Below are positions 1-8,820 of a DNA stretch of 64,000 nt, one piece after another (the first letter of the stretch is position 1; every line of letters begins with the position of its first letter). The position numbers and the translations under genes are program-made. The notes under the pieces are model-generated. The model was not told the origin of the DNA. It saw nothing but the letters and a program-made list of their open reading frames with translations, and did no database searches. Origin of the DNA: an uncultured Acidobacteriota bacterium (GTDB lineage Bacteria > Acidobacteriota > Terriglobia > Bryobacterales > Bryobacteraceae). Where the stretch lies: the NCBI GenBank assembly GCA_902826685.1, contig CADEFT010000008.1:124001-188000 (forward strand), given 5' to 3'.

Positions 1-282
1 AACCTGCTGCTCAATGCCGCGCAGGCGTCGCCCAATGGCGGCGCGGTGACGCTCGAAGCCAGGCGGGAAGGCGCCCACATCGCGATCGCCATCGCCGACA
101 GTGGGCCCGGCATTCCCGAGTCCCTGCGCGACAGGATCTTCGATCCTTTCTTCACGACCCGCCAACGCGGCACCGGTCTCGGGCTGGCCATCGTGCGGCG
201 GAACCTGCGGCTGCTCGGCGGCGACGTGCGATTCGAATTTCCTGAGTCTGGCGGCACGCGGGTCCGGCTCGTGCTCGGCTGA
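1..282 (+). CDS. Sensor histidine kinase, C-terminal fragment (cut by window edge)
   Basis: The window opens inside an ORF that reads in frame from base 1 to the TGA at 280-282. The 93 visible residues are the ATP-binding (HATPase_c) domain of a two-component histidine kinase: an N-box (NLLLNAAQ) at the start, the G1 box DSGPGIP, the F-box region DPFFTT and the G2 box GTGLGLAI. The domain transfers phosphate from ATP to the kinase's own histidine, which lies upstream of the window, as does any sensor domain. The gene ends normally after VRLVLG. The last ~85 bases of the coding region are the apparent source of the repeat array that follows, which is unusual. The partner regulator is not visible. 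Confidence 0.9.
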   Translation, partial: NLLLNAAQASPNGGAVTLEARREGAHIAIAIADSGPGIPESLRDRIFDPFFTTRQRGTGLGLAIVRRNLRLLGGDVRFEFPESGGTRVRLVLG

Positions 283-845
283 CTTACGCCCGCAACCCGC
301 GCGGCTCGGCGGCGACGTGCGGTTCAAATTCCCGGAGGCTCCGGTCCATCGAGCGGCGCGGTTTGAGTTTCCCGAGTCTGGCGGCACGCGGGGCTTGTGC
401 TCGGCCGATTCACGTGACCGCGGACCGGAGCAAACCTGCGCCTGCTCGGGCGATGTGCGGGTTCAAATTTCCGGAGTCCAGCGGCACCGGTCCATCGAGC
501 GGCGCGGTTTGAGTTTCCCGAGTCTGGCGGCACGTGGGGCTTGTGCTCGGCCGATTCACGCGACCCCGGACCGGAGCAAACCTGCGCCTGCTCGGGCGAC
601 GTGCGGGTTCAAATTTCCCGAGTCTGGCGGCACGCTGGTCTTGTGCTCGGCTGATTCACGCAACCGCGGACCGGAGCAAATCTGCCTGCTCGGGCGATGT
701 GCGGGTTCAAACTCCCGGAGTCCGGCGGCACGCTGGTCCGGCTCGCGCTCGGCTGACTTACCCACGCGCCAACGCCGGCTTGGCGGAGTTGTGCGATTGA
801 AAGCGCGGCACTGGCCTCGGACTTGCCATCGCACAGCGCTACTAC
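201..845 (+). repeat. Degenerate tandem array of the kinase gene's 3' end
   Basis: The bases encoding the kinase C-terminus (CTGCTCGGCGGCGACGTGCG at 211-230, then GAGTCTGGCGGCAC and GTGCTCGGCTGA) recur downstream in imperfect copies. Using the CTCGG anchor, copies lie at 214 (in the gene), 305, 445, 591 and 689, and a more diverged copy lies near 776-802. Spacings are 91, 140, 146 and 98 bases. The longer units carry an extra block starting GGTCCATCGAGCGGCGCGG, at about 343 and 489, so there is a nested 146-base period. The array ends with 807-845, which would encode GTGLGLAIAQRYY, a second kinase G2-box remnant. The copies are out of frame and contain stops, so I read 283-870 as noncoding. 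Confidence 0.8.
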
Positions 846-870
846 CCGCGCCAGTTCGTGCTCAACCGAT

Positions 871-3825
871 TTACTTCAAGCTCACCAGATATTCCAGCAA
901 ATCGGCCAACTGCTGCTCGGTCACGCGCGAAGGCAGATCCTCGGGCATCATCGAAAGCCTGCTCTGGCGGCGCGACGTGATCTCCGACGGCTTCAGCCGA
1001 AGCTCCTCGCCCGTATCGGTGCGCAGGGTGACGCGTTGTGCCGTGTCCTCGCCGATCGTGCCGCTGACGGTGCCCTGCGTCTTGGTTTCAAGAATCCAAT
1101 ACGTATACTCCGGCGCAATGGCCGCCGACGGATTCAGCACCGCGTCGAGCAGGCCATCCTTGCCGAACTTGGTTCCGATATGAGTCAGGTGCGGCCCGGC
1201 CAGTTGGCGTGTGCCATCCACGCTATGACAGTTATGGCACTCCGGCCCGCCTGCGGCGCTGAAAATTTTCCTGCCGCGTTCGGCGTTTCCTTCGATACCA
1301 AGCAGCATGCGCAGCGAAGGCAGCAGCCGCGAACCGCGCATCGCGGGCAGCGGCAGCACGCGGCGCGCCCGCACCAGCAGTTGAGGATTCCGGTTCTGAT
1401 GCGCCAGCGTCGTGGCCAGCGACTTCATCTCCGCCGGCAATTGGCCGCGCTCGGCCATGGCCAGCAGCAGCGTCAGTCCACGATCGCCGCGCGCCAGCGC
1501 CCGCACGGCTTCGCTGCGGACTTCATTCGGAGCGTTGCCGGTGATGATCCGCTGCATCTTCACGGCGAACTGCGGCGGCTGCGCATAGCCGATGGCGCGC
1601 ACCGCCGCGGCCTGGATCTTCACCGGTCCCCCGGCGGCGAACCGGTCCAGATCGGCGAAGTAGCGTTCATCCTTCATCCGGCCGAGCGCCTGAATCGCGA
1701 TCGCGCGCGAAGCTTCGGGCGCCTTGGTATCCTTGGCCAGCGCCTGCAGATCGGGACCGTACTCGGAATCTTCCAGATCGTCGGCCAGCGCCAGCGCGGA
1801 CGCCTGCAGCTTTTCATCGGCGAGCGACCGCCGCACCGCCGTTCGTACCGCCGCGTCCGCGCGATAGGGAATCCACTCGCTGAACAGGCGCTTGCTCATG
1901 TGCCCGATCGCCGCCTGCCGCAGTTCCATCGGCGCCTCGGAACGGGACGCCAACTCGGCCACCGTGCGCGCCGCTTCCACCTGCCGGTAAGCCGCCAACG
2001 TCTCAAGCGCCTGCAAGCGCTGGTCGAGCGGCAGATTATTCTCGTTCACCGCCTCGGTGACAGTGGCCAACGCATCGGCGGGCCGTGTCTCCCAGATCAG
2101 CTTGCCGAGCTTTGCATTCCACTTGTCCGGATAGGTATCGCGCAGCCGCGCATAGAGTGCATCCTCGCGCCCTCTGGCTCCGATGCCGAGCCCGGCCAGA
2201 TACCAGCGATCGGCGCCATCCCAGGCCGCCGCCAATTCCGCGATCGCCGCCGTACCTTCGGGCTTGCCCTGCAGCAGCACCGCCAGTTCCCGCCGCACTA
2301 GCGGCGAGGGATCCTTGACCAGCCCGGAAGCCGTCACGTCGCCGCCCGCCATGTCGAGCACGCGCAACCCTAGAATGCGGATGCGGGCGTCGGCATCCTT
2401 CAGCGCTTCGGCGATCTCCGGCGCCGCCGCGCCTTCCATGAGCCCGATCAGCCACAGCGCCCGCGCCTGCAGGATCACGTCTTCCCGCTGGGCCCACATG
2501 CCGCGCACCCAGGGCAGCGCTTTCTTGCCCATCTCGCGCAGCCTGGTGAACGCCAGGTGGCGCACCGACTGCGCGGGCGAAGCGAGCAGCGCCCCCAGTC
2601 CGATCGGCGACTCGAAGTCGAGCGGCGCCGTCACCGGCTTGTGGCCCGGCGGAGCCAGCCGGTAAATGCGTCCCCGCGCCGTATCGGCGAGGTTGTGTCC
2701 GCCCACTCCCGAGTCATACCAGTCGCTGAAGAACACCGAACCGTCGGGCGCCACCGCCACGTCGCTCGGCCGGAACCAGGAATCGGCGGTGCTGACCGTA
2801 TGTTCGACATCCAGCTTGTATCCGGCGCCTTCGGCGGTCATCGTGTAGGTGTTGATCTCGCGCTTGCCCGCTTCGGCGTGCAGCAACTGCCCGTGATATT
2901 TCGCCGGCAGCAGCCGCCCTTCGTATACCACCAGGCCGCAGGGCGACCCCGCCCCCAGCCGTGCGATCAGCGGCGCCACGCCGGGCAGTTCGTGATGAAA
3001 GTGCGTGCCCTTGTCGGCGCGCCAGCTTCGGCCGCCAGGTCCCCAATAGCCGTAGTTGCCGCCTTCCATGACGTTCAACATCCGCGTCCAGGCGTTGCCG
3101 TCGTCGTCGTTGTCCGATTGCCAGACACCACCGAACGAATCGAGCGCCAGCTCATAGGGATTGCGGAAATTGTGGGCGAAAACTTTCATGCCCGTGCCAT
3201 CGGGCGACAGGCGCAGAATCGCGCCCGCGTAGTAAGGACCTTCGCGGCTCGATACCAGCCGCGTCCCCGATCGATCGGTGACGTCGAACCCCTGATCGCC
3301 CGCGTTGAACCAATAGCGCCCGTCGTGGCCGAACACGGTGGCGTGAACGCCATGGTCGTGATCGAACCCGCCGAAGCCACCAAGGAACACTTTCTTTCCG
3401 ACCACCCTGTCGGTCAGATCCTTGGTGTACACGATCACGTTCGGCGACTGCGAAACGATTACCTTGTCGCCCAGCACGGCGATGCCGAGCGGCGACCTCA
3501 GTTCCGGGCTCTGATCGAACACCGTGCGTTTATCGGCCCGCCCGTCGCCATCGGTATCCTCGAGAATCAGGATGCGGTCGCCGAGGTTGGTGACATCGGG
3601 CTGGTTCTTCAGCTTGCGCCTGTAATTCACCCCTTCGAGAACCCAGAGGCGGCCGCGAGCGTCGATGTCGATGTTGGTGGGGTTGGCCAGCATCGGCTCC
3701 GATGCCCAGAGCGTTACTTCCAGACCTTCAGCCGCCTTCAGTCCCTTCGCCGCCCTCGATGGAGAAGTTTGCGCGAACGACACACCGCAGGCCAACAACG
3801 CCAGCAGTGCCCAGCTTTGAGGCAT
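871..3825 (-). CDS. Secreted PVC-type haem-binding protein with beta-propeller, HEAT repeats and C-terminal cytochrome c
   Basis: This 984-residue protein has a signal peptide at 1-18 (ending SFAQT). Next comes a soluble glucose dehydrogenase/NHL-like beta-propeller (about 30-390, rich in D-x-D-G-D-G loops), then an alanine-rich alpha-helical HEAT-like stretch (about 400-830). It ends in a class I cytochrome c domain with haem motif CHNCH at about 863-867 and a probable axial Met in SMMPEDLP near the C-terminus. This is the architecture of the 'putative membrane-bound dehydrogenase / haem-binding domain' families common in Planctomycetes and Acidobacteria. It probably passes electrons from oxidation of a sugar-like substrate to a periplasmic acceptor, but the substrate is unknown. 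It lies 23 bases after the ABC permease, probably in the same operon. Confidence 0.85.
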   Translation of the reverse strand: MPQSWALLALLACGVSFAQTSPSRAAKGLKAAEGLEVTLWASEPMLANPTNIDIDARGRLWVLEGVNYRRKLKNQPDVTNLGDRILILEDTDGDGRADKRTVFDQSPELRSPLGIAVLGDKVIVSQSPNVIVYTKDLTDRVVGKKVFLGGFGGFDHDHGVHATVFGHDGRYWFNAGDQGFDVTDRSGTRLVSSREGPYYAGAILRLSPDGTGMKVFAHNFRNPYELALDSFGGVWQSDNDDDGNAWTRMLNVMEGGNYGYWGPGGRSWRADKGTHFHHELPGVAPLIARLGAGSPCGLVVYEGRLLPAKYHGQLLHAEAGKREINTYTMTAEGAGYKLDVEHTVSTADSWFRPSDVAVAPDGSVFFSDWYDSGVGGHNLADTARGRIYRLAPPGHKPVTAPLDFESPIGLGALLASPAQSVRHLAFTRLREMGKKALPWVRGMWAQREDVILQARALWLIGLMEGAAAPEIAEALKDADARIRILGLRVLDMAGGDVTASGLVKDPSPLVRRELAVLLQGKPEGTAAIAELAAAWDGADRWYLAGLGIGARGREDALYARLRDTYPDKWNAKLGKLIWETRPADALATVTEAVNENNLPLDQRLQALETLAAYRQVEAARTVAELASRSEAPMELRQAAIGHMSKRLFSEWIPYRADAAVRTAVRRSLADEKLQASALALADDLEDSEYGPDLQALAKDTKAPEASRAIAIQALGRMKDERYFADLDRFAAGGPVKIQAAAVRAIGYAQPPQFAVKMQRIITGNAPNEVRSEAVRALARGDRGLTLLLAMAERGQLPAEMKSLATTLAHQNRNPQLLVRARRVLPLPAMRGSRLLPSLRMLLGIEGNAERGRKIFSAAGGPECHNCHSVDGTRQLAGPHLTHIGTKFGKDGLLDAVLNPSAAIAPEYTYWILETKTQGTVSGTIGEDTAQRVTLRTDTGEELRLKPSEITSRRQSRLSMMPEDLPSRVTEQQLADLLEYLVSLK

Positions 3826-3848
3826 TTATCCTATTCTACCCGCAGGGC

Positions 3849-4628
3849 CTAGAGGTAGTCGTAGAACCGTTTCTTCAACCGCTGGAAGACCACAATCCCT
3901 ATCGCCAGCGACAGGCACGAGACCAGCGTCATGCTCATCATCAAAGAATTCGCCGGCGCGCGCCCGTCGAGCAGGACATTGCGGAACGCCATCACCACCG
4001 CCGCCACCGGGTTGTACCAATACAACGGATAGTACTCGCGAGGAATGGAGTCGAAGGAATAGAAGATCGGCACCAGGTAGAAAAACACCAGGTTGAACGA
4101 TTGCACGACATATTGGGTGTCCCGCACATACACATCCAGCGCGGAGAACAGCAGCGCCAGTCCCACGACAAAGACGATTTCGAGCGCCACCAGCACCGGC
4201 AGATACAACCAGTACACGTTCACGCCCTTGCCCCAGTAAAGCACCATCGCCAGCAGCAGGCCCATCTGGATCAGCAGGTGCAGCACGTTCCCGAAGACGG
4301 TGGTGATGGGCACGATCTCGCGCGGAAACCGTGTGCGTTTCACCAGGCCCGCGTTGTCCACCAGCGAAGTGGTGCCGGTGGCCCAAGCCAGGGTGAAGAA
4401 GTTGAACGGAATCAGCCCGCACAGCACGAAGATCGGATAGTTCGGTTCCACGCTGCGAAACACCTTGGTGAACACGAACGTCAGCACGGCCATCATGACC
4501 AGGGGGTTGGCCAGCGACCAGCCCACGCCCAGCGACATGGCCCGGTAGCGCACGCGGAAATCCTTGAGCAGCAGCGACCGCAAAGCGAACCCGAACTCCC
4601 CTTCCCAGCGATTGGCGGCGCCGTTCAT
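3849..4628 (-). CDS. ABC-2 type permease, polysaccharide/O-antigen export family
   Basis: This 259-residue integral membrane protein has about six hydrophobic helices. Its N-terminus (LLLKDFRVRYRAMSLGVGWS) is typical of the Wzm/TagG family of ABC-2 permeases, which move lipid-linked glycans across the inner membrane with a separate ATPase. I chose the ATG at 4626-4628 because it overlaps the stop of the HAD gene as ATGA, and the homology begins just after it; the longer open frame upstream runs through the HAD gene. No ABC ATPase (Wzt/TagH) is adjacent in the window, so the partner must be encoded elsewhere. The neighbouring genes do not reveal the substrate. Confidence 0.85.
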   Translation of the reverse strand: MNGAANRWEGEFGFALRSLLLKDFRVRYRAMSLGVGWSLANPLVMMAVLTFVFTKVFRSVEPNYPIFVLCGLIPFNFFTLAWATGTTSLVDNAGLVKRTRFPREIVPITTVFGNVLHLLIQMGLLLAMVLYWGKGVNVYWLYLPVLVALEIVFVVGLALLFSALDVYVRDTQYVVQSFNLVFFYLVPIFYSFDSIPREYYPLYWYNPVAAVVMAFRNVLLDGRAPANSLMMSMTLVSCLSLAIGIVVFQRLKKRFYDYL

Positions 4629-5230
4629 ACCAGGCCCCGCGCCCGTAAGTCCTGGCGCAGTTGGGACGGCGCGGTGAACCGGATAGCGTCGAATCCCAGC
4701 CGCCCCGCCGCCTCGACATTTTCGGGGTTGTCGTCGATGAACACGCACTCGGCCGCCGGACGTCCCACGCGCTTGACCAGCCGGTGAAAGATCTCCGGAT
4801 CGGGCTTCATCACACGCTCTTCTCCCGACACCACGATTTGGCGGAACGAACCCAGGAAAGCGTATCGCGCGCGCGCAATGTGGAACGTCTCGGCGGACCA
4901 ATTGGTAAGCGCATGCAGATCGTGGCGAGCCGCGTCGAGGTCTTTGAGAATCTCCACGGTGCCATGAATCGGCCCGCCCAGCATTTCTTCCCAGCGCAGA
5001 TGATAGGCCTGGATCAACTCGCTTTGGTGCGGATGGCGCGCCGACAGCATCTCGACGGCCTCCGCCCAGGAGCGTCCGCGATCCTGCTGGTTATTCCACT
5101 CCGAGTTGCACACTTCGCTCAGGAAGCGTTCCATCGCGGCGTGGTCGGTGAAGAGCTTGCGGTAAAGGTAGCGTGGATTCCAATCGATGAGCACGCCGCC
5201 GAGGTCGAATACGATAGCCGGAACTGACAC
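4625..5230 (-). CDS. HAD-superfamily phosphatase, YihX-like
   Basis: The 201-residue product carries the haloacid dehalogenase motifs in order. Motif I is FDLGGV with nucleophile D9, motif II is LTN with T109, motif III is K142 in MKPDPEIF, and the metal-binding pair D166/D167 lies in FIDDN. A cap of about 80 residues sits between motifs I and II. The family hydrolyses small phosphate esters; the YihX branch includes glucose-1-phosphate phosphatases, but I cannot fix the substrate. The start is GTG at 5228-5230, with no strong ribosome site visible. The gene is translationally coupled (ATGA) to the ABC permease, which suggests a sugar-phosphate or glycan link. Confidence 0.8.
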   Translation of the reverse strand: MSVPAIVFDLGGVLIDWNPRYLYRKLFTDHAAMERFLSEVCNSEWNNQQDRGRSWAEAVEMLSARHPHQSELIQAYHLRWEEMLGGPIHGTVEILKDLDAARHDLHALTNWSAETFHIARARYAFLGSFRQIVVSGEERVMKPDPEIFHRLVKRVGRPAAECVFIDDNPENVEAAGRLGFDAIRFTAPSQLRQDLRARGLV

Positions 5231-5257
5231 TACTCACGATAGTATCCTACGGGCGCT

Positions 5258-5876
5258 TTGAGGCTTTGCGCGGCATGGTTCGCTCTCTGGGCACTGCCCC
5301 TGGCGGCGCAGACCGCGGGCCGGCCGAAGCGGTGCTTCCCATGGTGCGAGAAACTCCAAAGTCGCGTCCAGCGCGACACCGGGCGCGCCCGCCAGATCCA
5401 CGCCTTGCTATTACAACCTCAGCGTTCGCCACCGGAGGGCATCGGCACCCGTTGAGTATGGACTGGCCTCAACCCATCCGAACGCGCGTTGGAGGGCACG
5501 TGCCAGCGATTGCGGCCACCCCTCGTCCGTTCGAGCGCCCGTGGATAGCGATCGAGTCGAACCTGCGGATACAGAGCGCGGAGGCCCGAGTCGCCGCCTC
5601 GCCATCGATGACGACGGCCCAGGTGGCTCAGGCGCTCGCCCCGGCCGGATTCCGGATGACGGCGCCGGCGGCGGAATTCACCGGCCTGATCGCGCGTCTG
5701 GCGCCACCGCGGCCGCTCTGGACGCGGCCCGCCAGCAGGGGCTGCCCGCGGCTTTCGCCGAACTGTGCGCGGGATTGGCCCCAGCCTGTTCTTCGGTGTG
5801 AGCTTTTCCCGGCACGCGGGCTACGTCCTGACCGGGCGTTTTGCCAAGCAGTAGCGCCGTCCTGTAGCATCGCTTA
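5258..5876 (+). pseudogene. Possible decayed secreted-protein gene; otherwise no gene seen
   Basis: The 646 bases between the HAD gene and the next CDS hold no intact gene that I trust. A TTG at 5258 opens a frame whose first residues (RLCAAWFALWALPLAAQ) look like a signal peptide with an A-x-A-type cleavage site, but it stops at 5455. Downstream, short frames overlap in different registers, for example 5541-5801 and 5266-5877, and none has a recognisable domain. This fits a secreted protein gene broken by frameshifts, but it could be chance in GC-rich DNA. Comparison with a close relative would decide. Confidence 0.3.
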
Positions 5877-6164
5877 ATGGATACCGAGTGGAAGTTCGTC
5901 GACGTGGAGCCGGAGGAACGACTTGCCCGCGTCGAGTATTACGCCGTCATCAAACACCAGGAGGGGAGAGAGATCGAGTTCCTGATCTCCGTCCGCGAAT
6001 ACTTGCATCCCAAAGATCCGATGGTTCGCTTTCTGGCGACGGCGGATAAACAGACCAACCAGAAAACCATGCCGTTCACTCCGGTCGGGTGGGGCAACAC
6101 CATGCTGCGCGCGCTGTCGGAATGTATTCAGGCGATCCGGCGGTTTCCTTACGAAGCCGACTGA
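5877..6164 (+). CDS. Small conserved-looking protein of unknown function
   Basis: A 95-residue soluble, acidic protein begins with MDTEWKFVDVEPEER at the ATG at 5877. It has mixed alpha/beta character, no signal peptide, no membrane segment and no catalytic motif that I recognise. No clear ribosome site precedes the ATG. Its 3' end overlaps the end of the trigger factor gene by 16 bases tail to tail, so the two transcripts are complementary there. Codon use and composition look like real coding sequence. I do not recognise the family. Confidence 0.6.
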   Translation: MDTEWKFVDVEPEERLARVEYYAVIKHQEGREIEFLISVREYLHPKDPMVRFLATADKQTNQKTMPFTPVGWGNTMLRALSECIQAIRRFPYEAD

Positions 6165-7441
6165 GCGTTCTCCGCCGCCGGCGCTTCCTTGCGCGCGTTC
6201 TCAAACAGGAAATTGAGGGTCTTCTCGGTCCGGATCGCGTGGGCGATGCGCTGCAAAGTGCCGTCTTCCTGCCATTTCTTACGCACGGCCGCCGCCGGTT
6301 CGCGGTGCTCCTTGGCGTAGCGCTGCACCTCGCGATCCACTTCGTCCTGGGTGGTGGCGACGGCTTCCCGCTCGGCGATGCGCTCGACAAGCAGGGAGCT
6401 CTTGATCTCCTTGACGGCGCGGTCGCGCATGGCTTCCTTGGCGCGGTCGAAGTCGATGTTGAGCTTCTTGGGATCGCGTCCCATCTGCGCCTGCTCGCTG
6501 GCGAAACGGTTCAGGTACATCTCCACCTGGCGGTCGATGAACGCCTCGGGCACGGGGAAGTCGTGCAGATCGGCAAGCTTGCCGGTGAGCACTTCCTTGG
6601 CCGCCCGCTGCTCCATGATCTCGCGCTCGCGCAGCATATTGGTGCGCACGGTGTTGCGCAGCTCCTCAAACGAGGTGAAGTCGCCCAGGTCCTTGGCGAA
6701 CTCGTCGTCGAGGTCCGGCAGCTCTTTCTTCTGCAGCGCCTTCATGTTGACGCGGAACTCCACCGTCTTGCCGGCCAGCCGCTCCTGCGCGTACTCGGCC
6801 GGGTAGGTGACGGAGATGGTTTTGATGTCGCCTGGCGCCATGCCGGGGATATTTTCATTCAGCTCGGGCATCGTGTCGGCGCCGCCCAGTTCGACCTTCA
6901 GGTCGTGCCCATGAATCGGCTCGCCTTCAAGGCCCGCCGTGCTGTGCAGGTCGATCACGGCGACATCGCCCGGTTCGGCCGGCCGCGGGTCCAGATTCAC
7001 ATAGTCGGCTTTCTCATTGCGAAGCCCCTGCAGGCGGAGCTCGACCTCTTCATCGCTGAGCGAGGGCTGCTCATAGGGCACGGTGATGCCGCGGTATTCC
7101 TTGAGCTCGATCTCCGGCGCCACTTCAAAATGCGCCTTGAAGGTGATGGGCTTGTCATCCTCATACACCAGGTCGGTGACGCTCGGCTGGCCCACCGGCT
7201 CCAGATGTTCGGCTTCCATGCGCAGCCGGAAGAAGCGGCTGAGCAGTTTGTCGAGCACTTCCTGGCGGATCGAACTGGCGTAGTATTTCCGGATCATCGA
7301 AAGCGGGGCCTTGCCCGGCCGGAAGCCTTGCAGGTGAGCCTTGGCGCGAATCGCTTCGGCGGCGCGCTCAGCCTCCTTGCCGACTTCTTCGACGGGAATC
7401 TCGATGTCCACTGCGTGCTTGCAACCTTCGACTAGGGCCAA
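6149..7441 (-). CDS. tig: Trigger factor, ribosome-associated chaperone and prolyl isomerase
   Basis: The 430-residue product matches the family's usual length (E. coli 432). The ribosome-docking signature GFRPGKAP lies at about 39-46 of the N-terminal domain. An FKBP-type prolyl isomerase domain follows in the middle (region of DVAVIDLHSTAGLEGE), then the long helical C-terminal cradle. It binds ribosomes at the tunnel exit and shields nascent chains in the cytoplasm. I place the start at a TTG (7439-7441) because GGGAGG lies seven bases upstream and homology starts there (ALVEGCKHAVDIEIP). The gene sits 77 bases after metK, with a strong hairpin in between. Confidence 0.93.
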   Translation of the reverse strand: MALVEGCKHAVDIEIPVEEVGKEAERAAEAIRAKAHLQGFRPGKAPLSMIRKYYASSIRQEVLDKLLSRFFRLRMEAEHLEPVGQPSVTDLVYEDDKPITFKAHFEVAPEIELKEYRGITVPYEQPSLSDEEVELRLQGLRNEKADYVNLDPRPAEPGDVAVIDLHSTAGLEGEPIHGHDLKVELGGADTMPELNENIPGMAPGDIKTISVTYPAEYAQERLAGKTVEFRVNMKALQKKELPDLDDEFAKDLGDFTSFEELRNTVRTNMLREREIMEQRAAKEVLTGKLADLHDFPVPEAFIDRQVEMYLNRFASEQAQMGRDPKKLNIDFDRAKEAMRDRAVKEIKSSLLVERIAEREAVATTQDEVDREVQRYAKEHREPAAAVRKKWQEDGTLQRIAHAIRTEKTLNFLFENARKEAPAAENAQSAS

Positions 7442-7467
7442 TGAAATGCCTCCCAAACAAGAATCGA

Positions 7468-7496
7468 GGCGGCGAGGGACCGAGCCCATCGCCGCC
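7468..7496 (-). terminator. Strong hairpin between metK and tig
   Basis: On the minus strand GGCGGCGA pairs with TCGCCGCC across an inner GGG/CCC, giving about 11 base pairs with one bulge. Only a weak U-run follows, so it may be an attenuator, an RNA processing or stabilising element, or a poor intrinsic terminator. Confidence 0.4.
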
Positions 7497-7518
7497 GCTG
7501 GCGTACGTTACCGAAACC

Positions 7519-8688
7519 TTAGCCGCGGGCTCCGACGGCGGCGCCGGCGTCCTCGCGGACCGCGGCGGCCTTGTCGGTGGCTTCCCAGCTAAAGCTGCTT
7601 TCCTGACGGCCGAAGTGGCCGAACGCGGCGGTGGCGCGATAGATCGGGCGCCGCAGCTTGAGATGGTCGATGATGCCGCGCGGGGTGAGCGGGAAGTGCG
7701 CGCGCACCAGCTCGGTGAGACGCGCCTCGGGAACCGTGGAGGTTCCGAACGTGTTCACCATGACCGAAACCGGATCCGCCACGCCGATGGCATAGGCAAG
7801 CTGCACTTCGACTCGACGGGCCAGCTTCGCCGCCACCAGGTTCTTGGCGATATAGCGGGCCATGTAGCAGGCCGAGCGATCGACCTTCGTCGGATCCTTG
7901 CCAGAGAACGCGCCACCGCCGTGACGGCCCATGCCGCCGTAGGTATCGACGATGATCTTGCGCCCGGTGAGGCCGGTGTCGCCGTGCGGACCGCCGATGA
8001 CGAAACGTCCGGTCGGATTGATGTGGTACTTGGTGTTGGAATCCACCATGTTGGCGGGCAGAACGGGGTCGATGACGAGCTTTTTGACCTGCTTGCGGAG
8101 CTCCTCGGTGGACACGCTGTCGTGATGCTGGGTGGAAATGACCACGGCATCGATGCGCAGGGGCCGGTTGTCGGCGCCGTATTCCACGCTCACCTGGCTC
8201 TTGCCGTCGGGACGGAGGAAGTTCACTTCACCCGACTTGCGCGCGTCGCTCAGCCGCCGCACCAGCTTGTGGGCGAGCTCAATCGGCATGGGCATCAACT
8301 CTTCGGTCTCGTCGCAGGCGTAGCCGAACATCAGGCCCTGGTCGCCGGCGCCGCCGGTGTCCACGCCCATTGCGATGTCGGGGGACTGCGTTTGGATGGT
8401 GTTGAGAATGCCGCAGGTTTTGGCGTCGAAGCCGAACGCCGCATCGTTGAAGCCGATATCGTCGATGACCTGGCGCGCCAGCTTTGGCACATCCAGGATC
8501 GCCTTGGTGGTGATTTCCCCGGCTACCACGCAAATGCCCGTCGTTACCAGCGTTTCGCAGGCCACTCGACCGGTGGGATCGTCCTTTAGAACGGCGTCCA
8601 GAACTGCGTCCGAAATCTGGTCCGCCATCTTATCGGGGTGACCTTCGGTCACCGATTCGGAAGTAAATATGTATTTTCCGTCTGCCAC
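7519..8688 (-). CDS. metK: S-adenosylmethionine synthetase
   Basis: The 389-residue product makes S-adenosylmethionine from ATP and methionine in the cytoplasm. Family motifs are clear: GHPDK at 16-20, GAGDQG in the ATP-binding region, and the glycine-rich phosphate loop [10 protein letters not shown]. The length matches the bacterial family (about 384-400). I chose the GTG at 8686-8688, which follows a GGAGGAGC ribosome site and begins [11 protein letters not shown], where homology starts. An upstream ATG is in frame at 8811 but would lie inside a structured leader. The hairpin-rich leader at about 8748-8820 suggests feedback control. Confidence 0.95.
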   Translation of the reverse strand: MADGKYIFTSESVTEGHPDKMADQISDAVLDAVLKDDPTGRVACETLVTTGICVVAGEITTKAILDVPKLARQVIDDIGFNDAAFGFDAKTCGILNTIQTQSPDIAMGVDTGGAGDQGLMFGYACDETEELMPMPIELAHKLVRRLSDARKSGEVNFLRPDGKSQVSVEYGADNRPLRIDAVVISTQHHDSVSTEELRKQVKKLVIDPVLPANMVDSNTKYHINPTGRFVIGGPHGDTGLTGRKIIVDTYGGMGRHGGGAFSGKDPTKVDRSACYMARYIAKNLVAAKLARRVEVQLAYAIGVADPVSVMVNTFGTSTVPEARLTELVRAHFPLTPRGIIDHLKLRRPIYRATAAFGHFGRQESSFSWEATDKAAAVREDAGAAVGARG

Positions 8689-8747
8689 GGATGCTCCTCC
8701 TCGTTTCAGAAAATTACCCCCGGATCGATCCTGCTGGTTCAGACTCC

Positions 8748-8820
8748 ACTGATAACTGGGGAAACTGCCAGATCTACGGGTAGGTGGCACCGGCCGTGCG
8801 GCCATGCCCAAAGTATCAGT
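8748..8820 (-). promoter_or_regulatory. Structured metK leader, candidate SAM-responsive RNA of unassigned class
   Basis: Upstream of metK on the minus strand, ACTGATA (8814-8820) and TATCAGT (8748-8754) form a perfect 7-bp closing stem. Inside are a hairpin GGCA-U-GGCC-GCAC-GGCC-GG-UGCC and a second small stem CUGG/CCAG. The block GGCCGGUGCCA loosely resembles the SAM-I/SAM-IV core, but I cannot align it to a known SAM riboswitch. The location before a SAM synthetase gene is where such switches occur. One promoter reading (TTGACG at 8842-8847 with TAAACT at 8818-8823) would start transcription inside the 5' arm, which argues against the full stem; TATGCT at 8833-8838 would fit better. Confidence 0.4.

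Noticed and set aside
101..1183. Open frame of 360 codons across the repeat array
   Set aside because: It crosses the real kinase gene in another frame, the repeat array and the 3' end of the haem-protein gene. It owes its length to GC-rich repeats, and no domain or ribosome site supports it.
823..2301. Long plus-strand frame opposite the haem protein
   Set aside because: It is antisense to a gene with clear domains and lacks any recognisable motif. Similar antisense frames, such as 33221-35218 opposite the glucan synthase, come from high GC.
8785..8799. GG-N10-GC match (TGGCAC...TGC) resembling a sigma-54 promoter on the plus strand
   Set aside because: It lies inside the metK leader hairpin, and no plus-strand gene follows within several hundred bases. 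The palindromic stem explains it.
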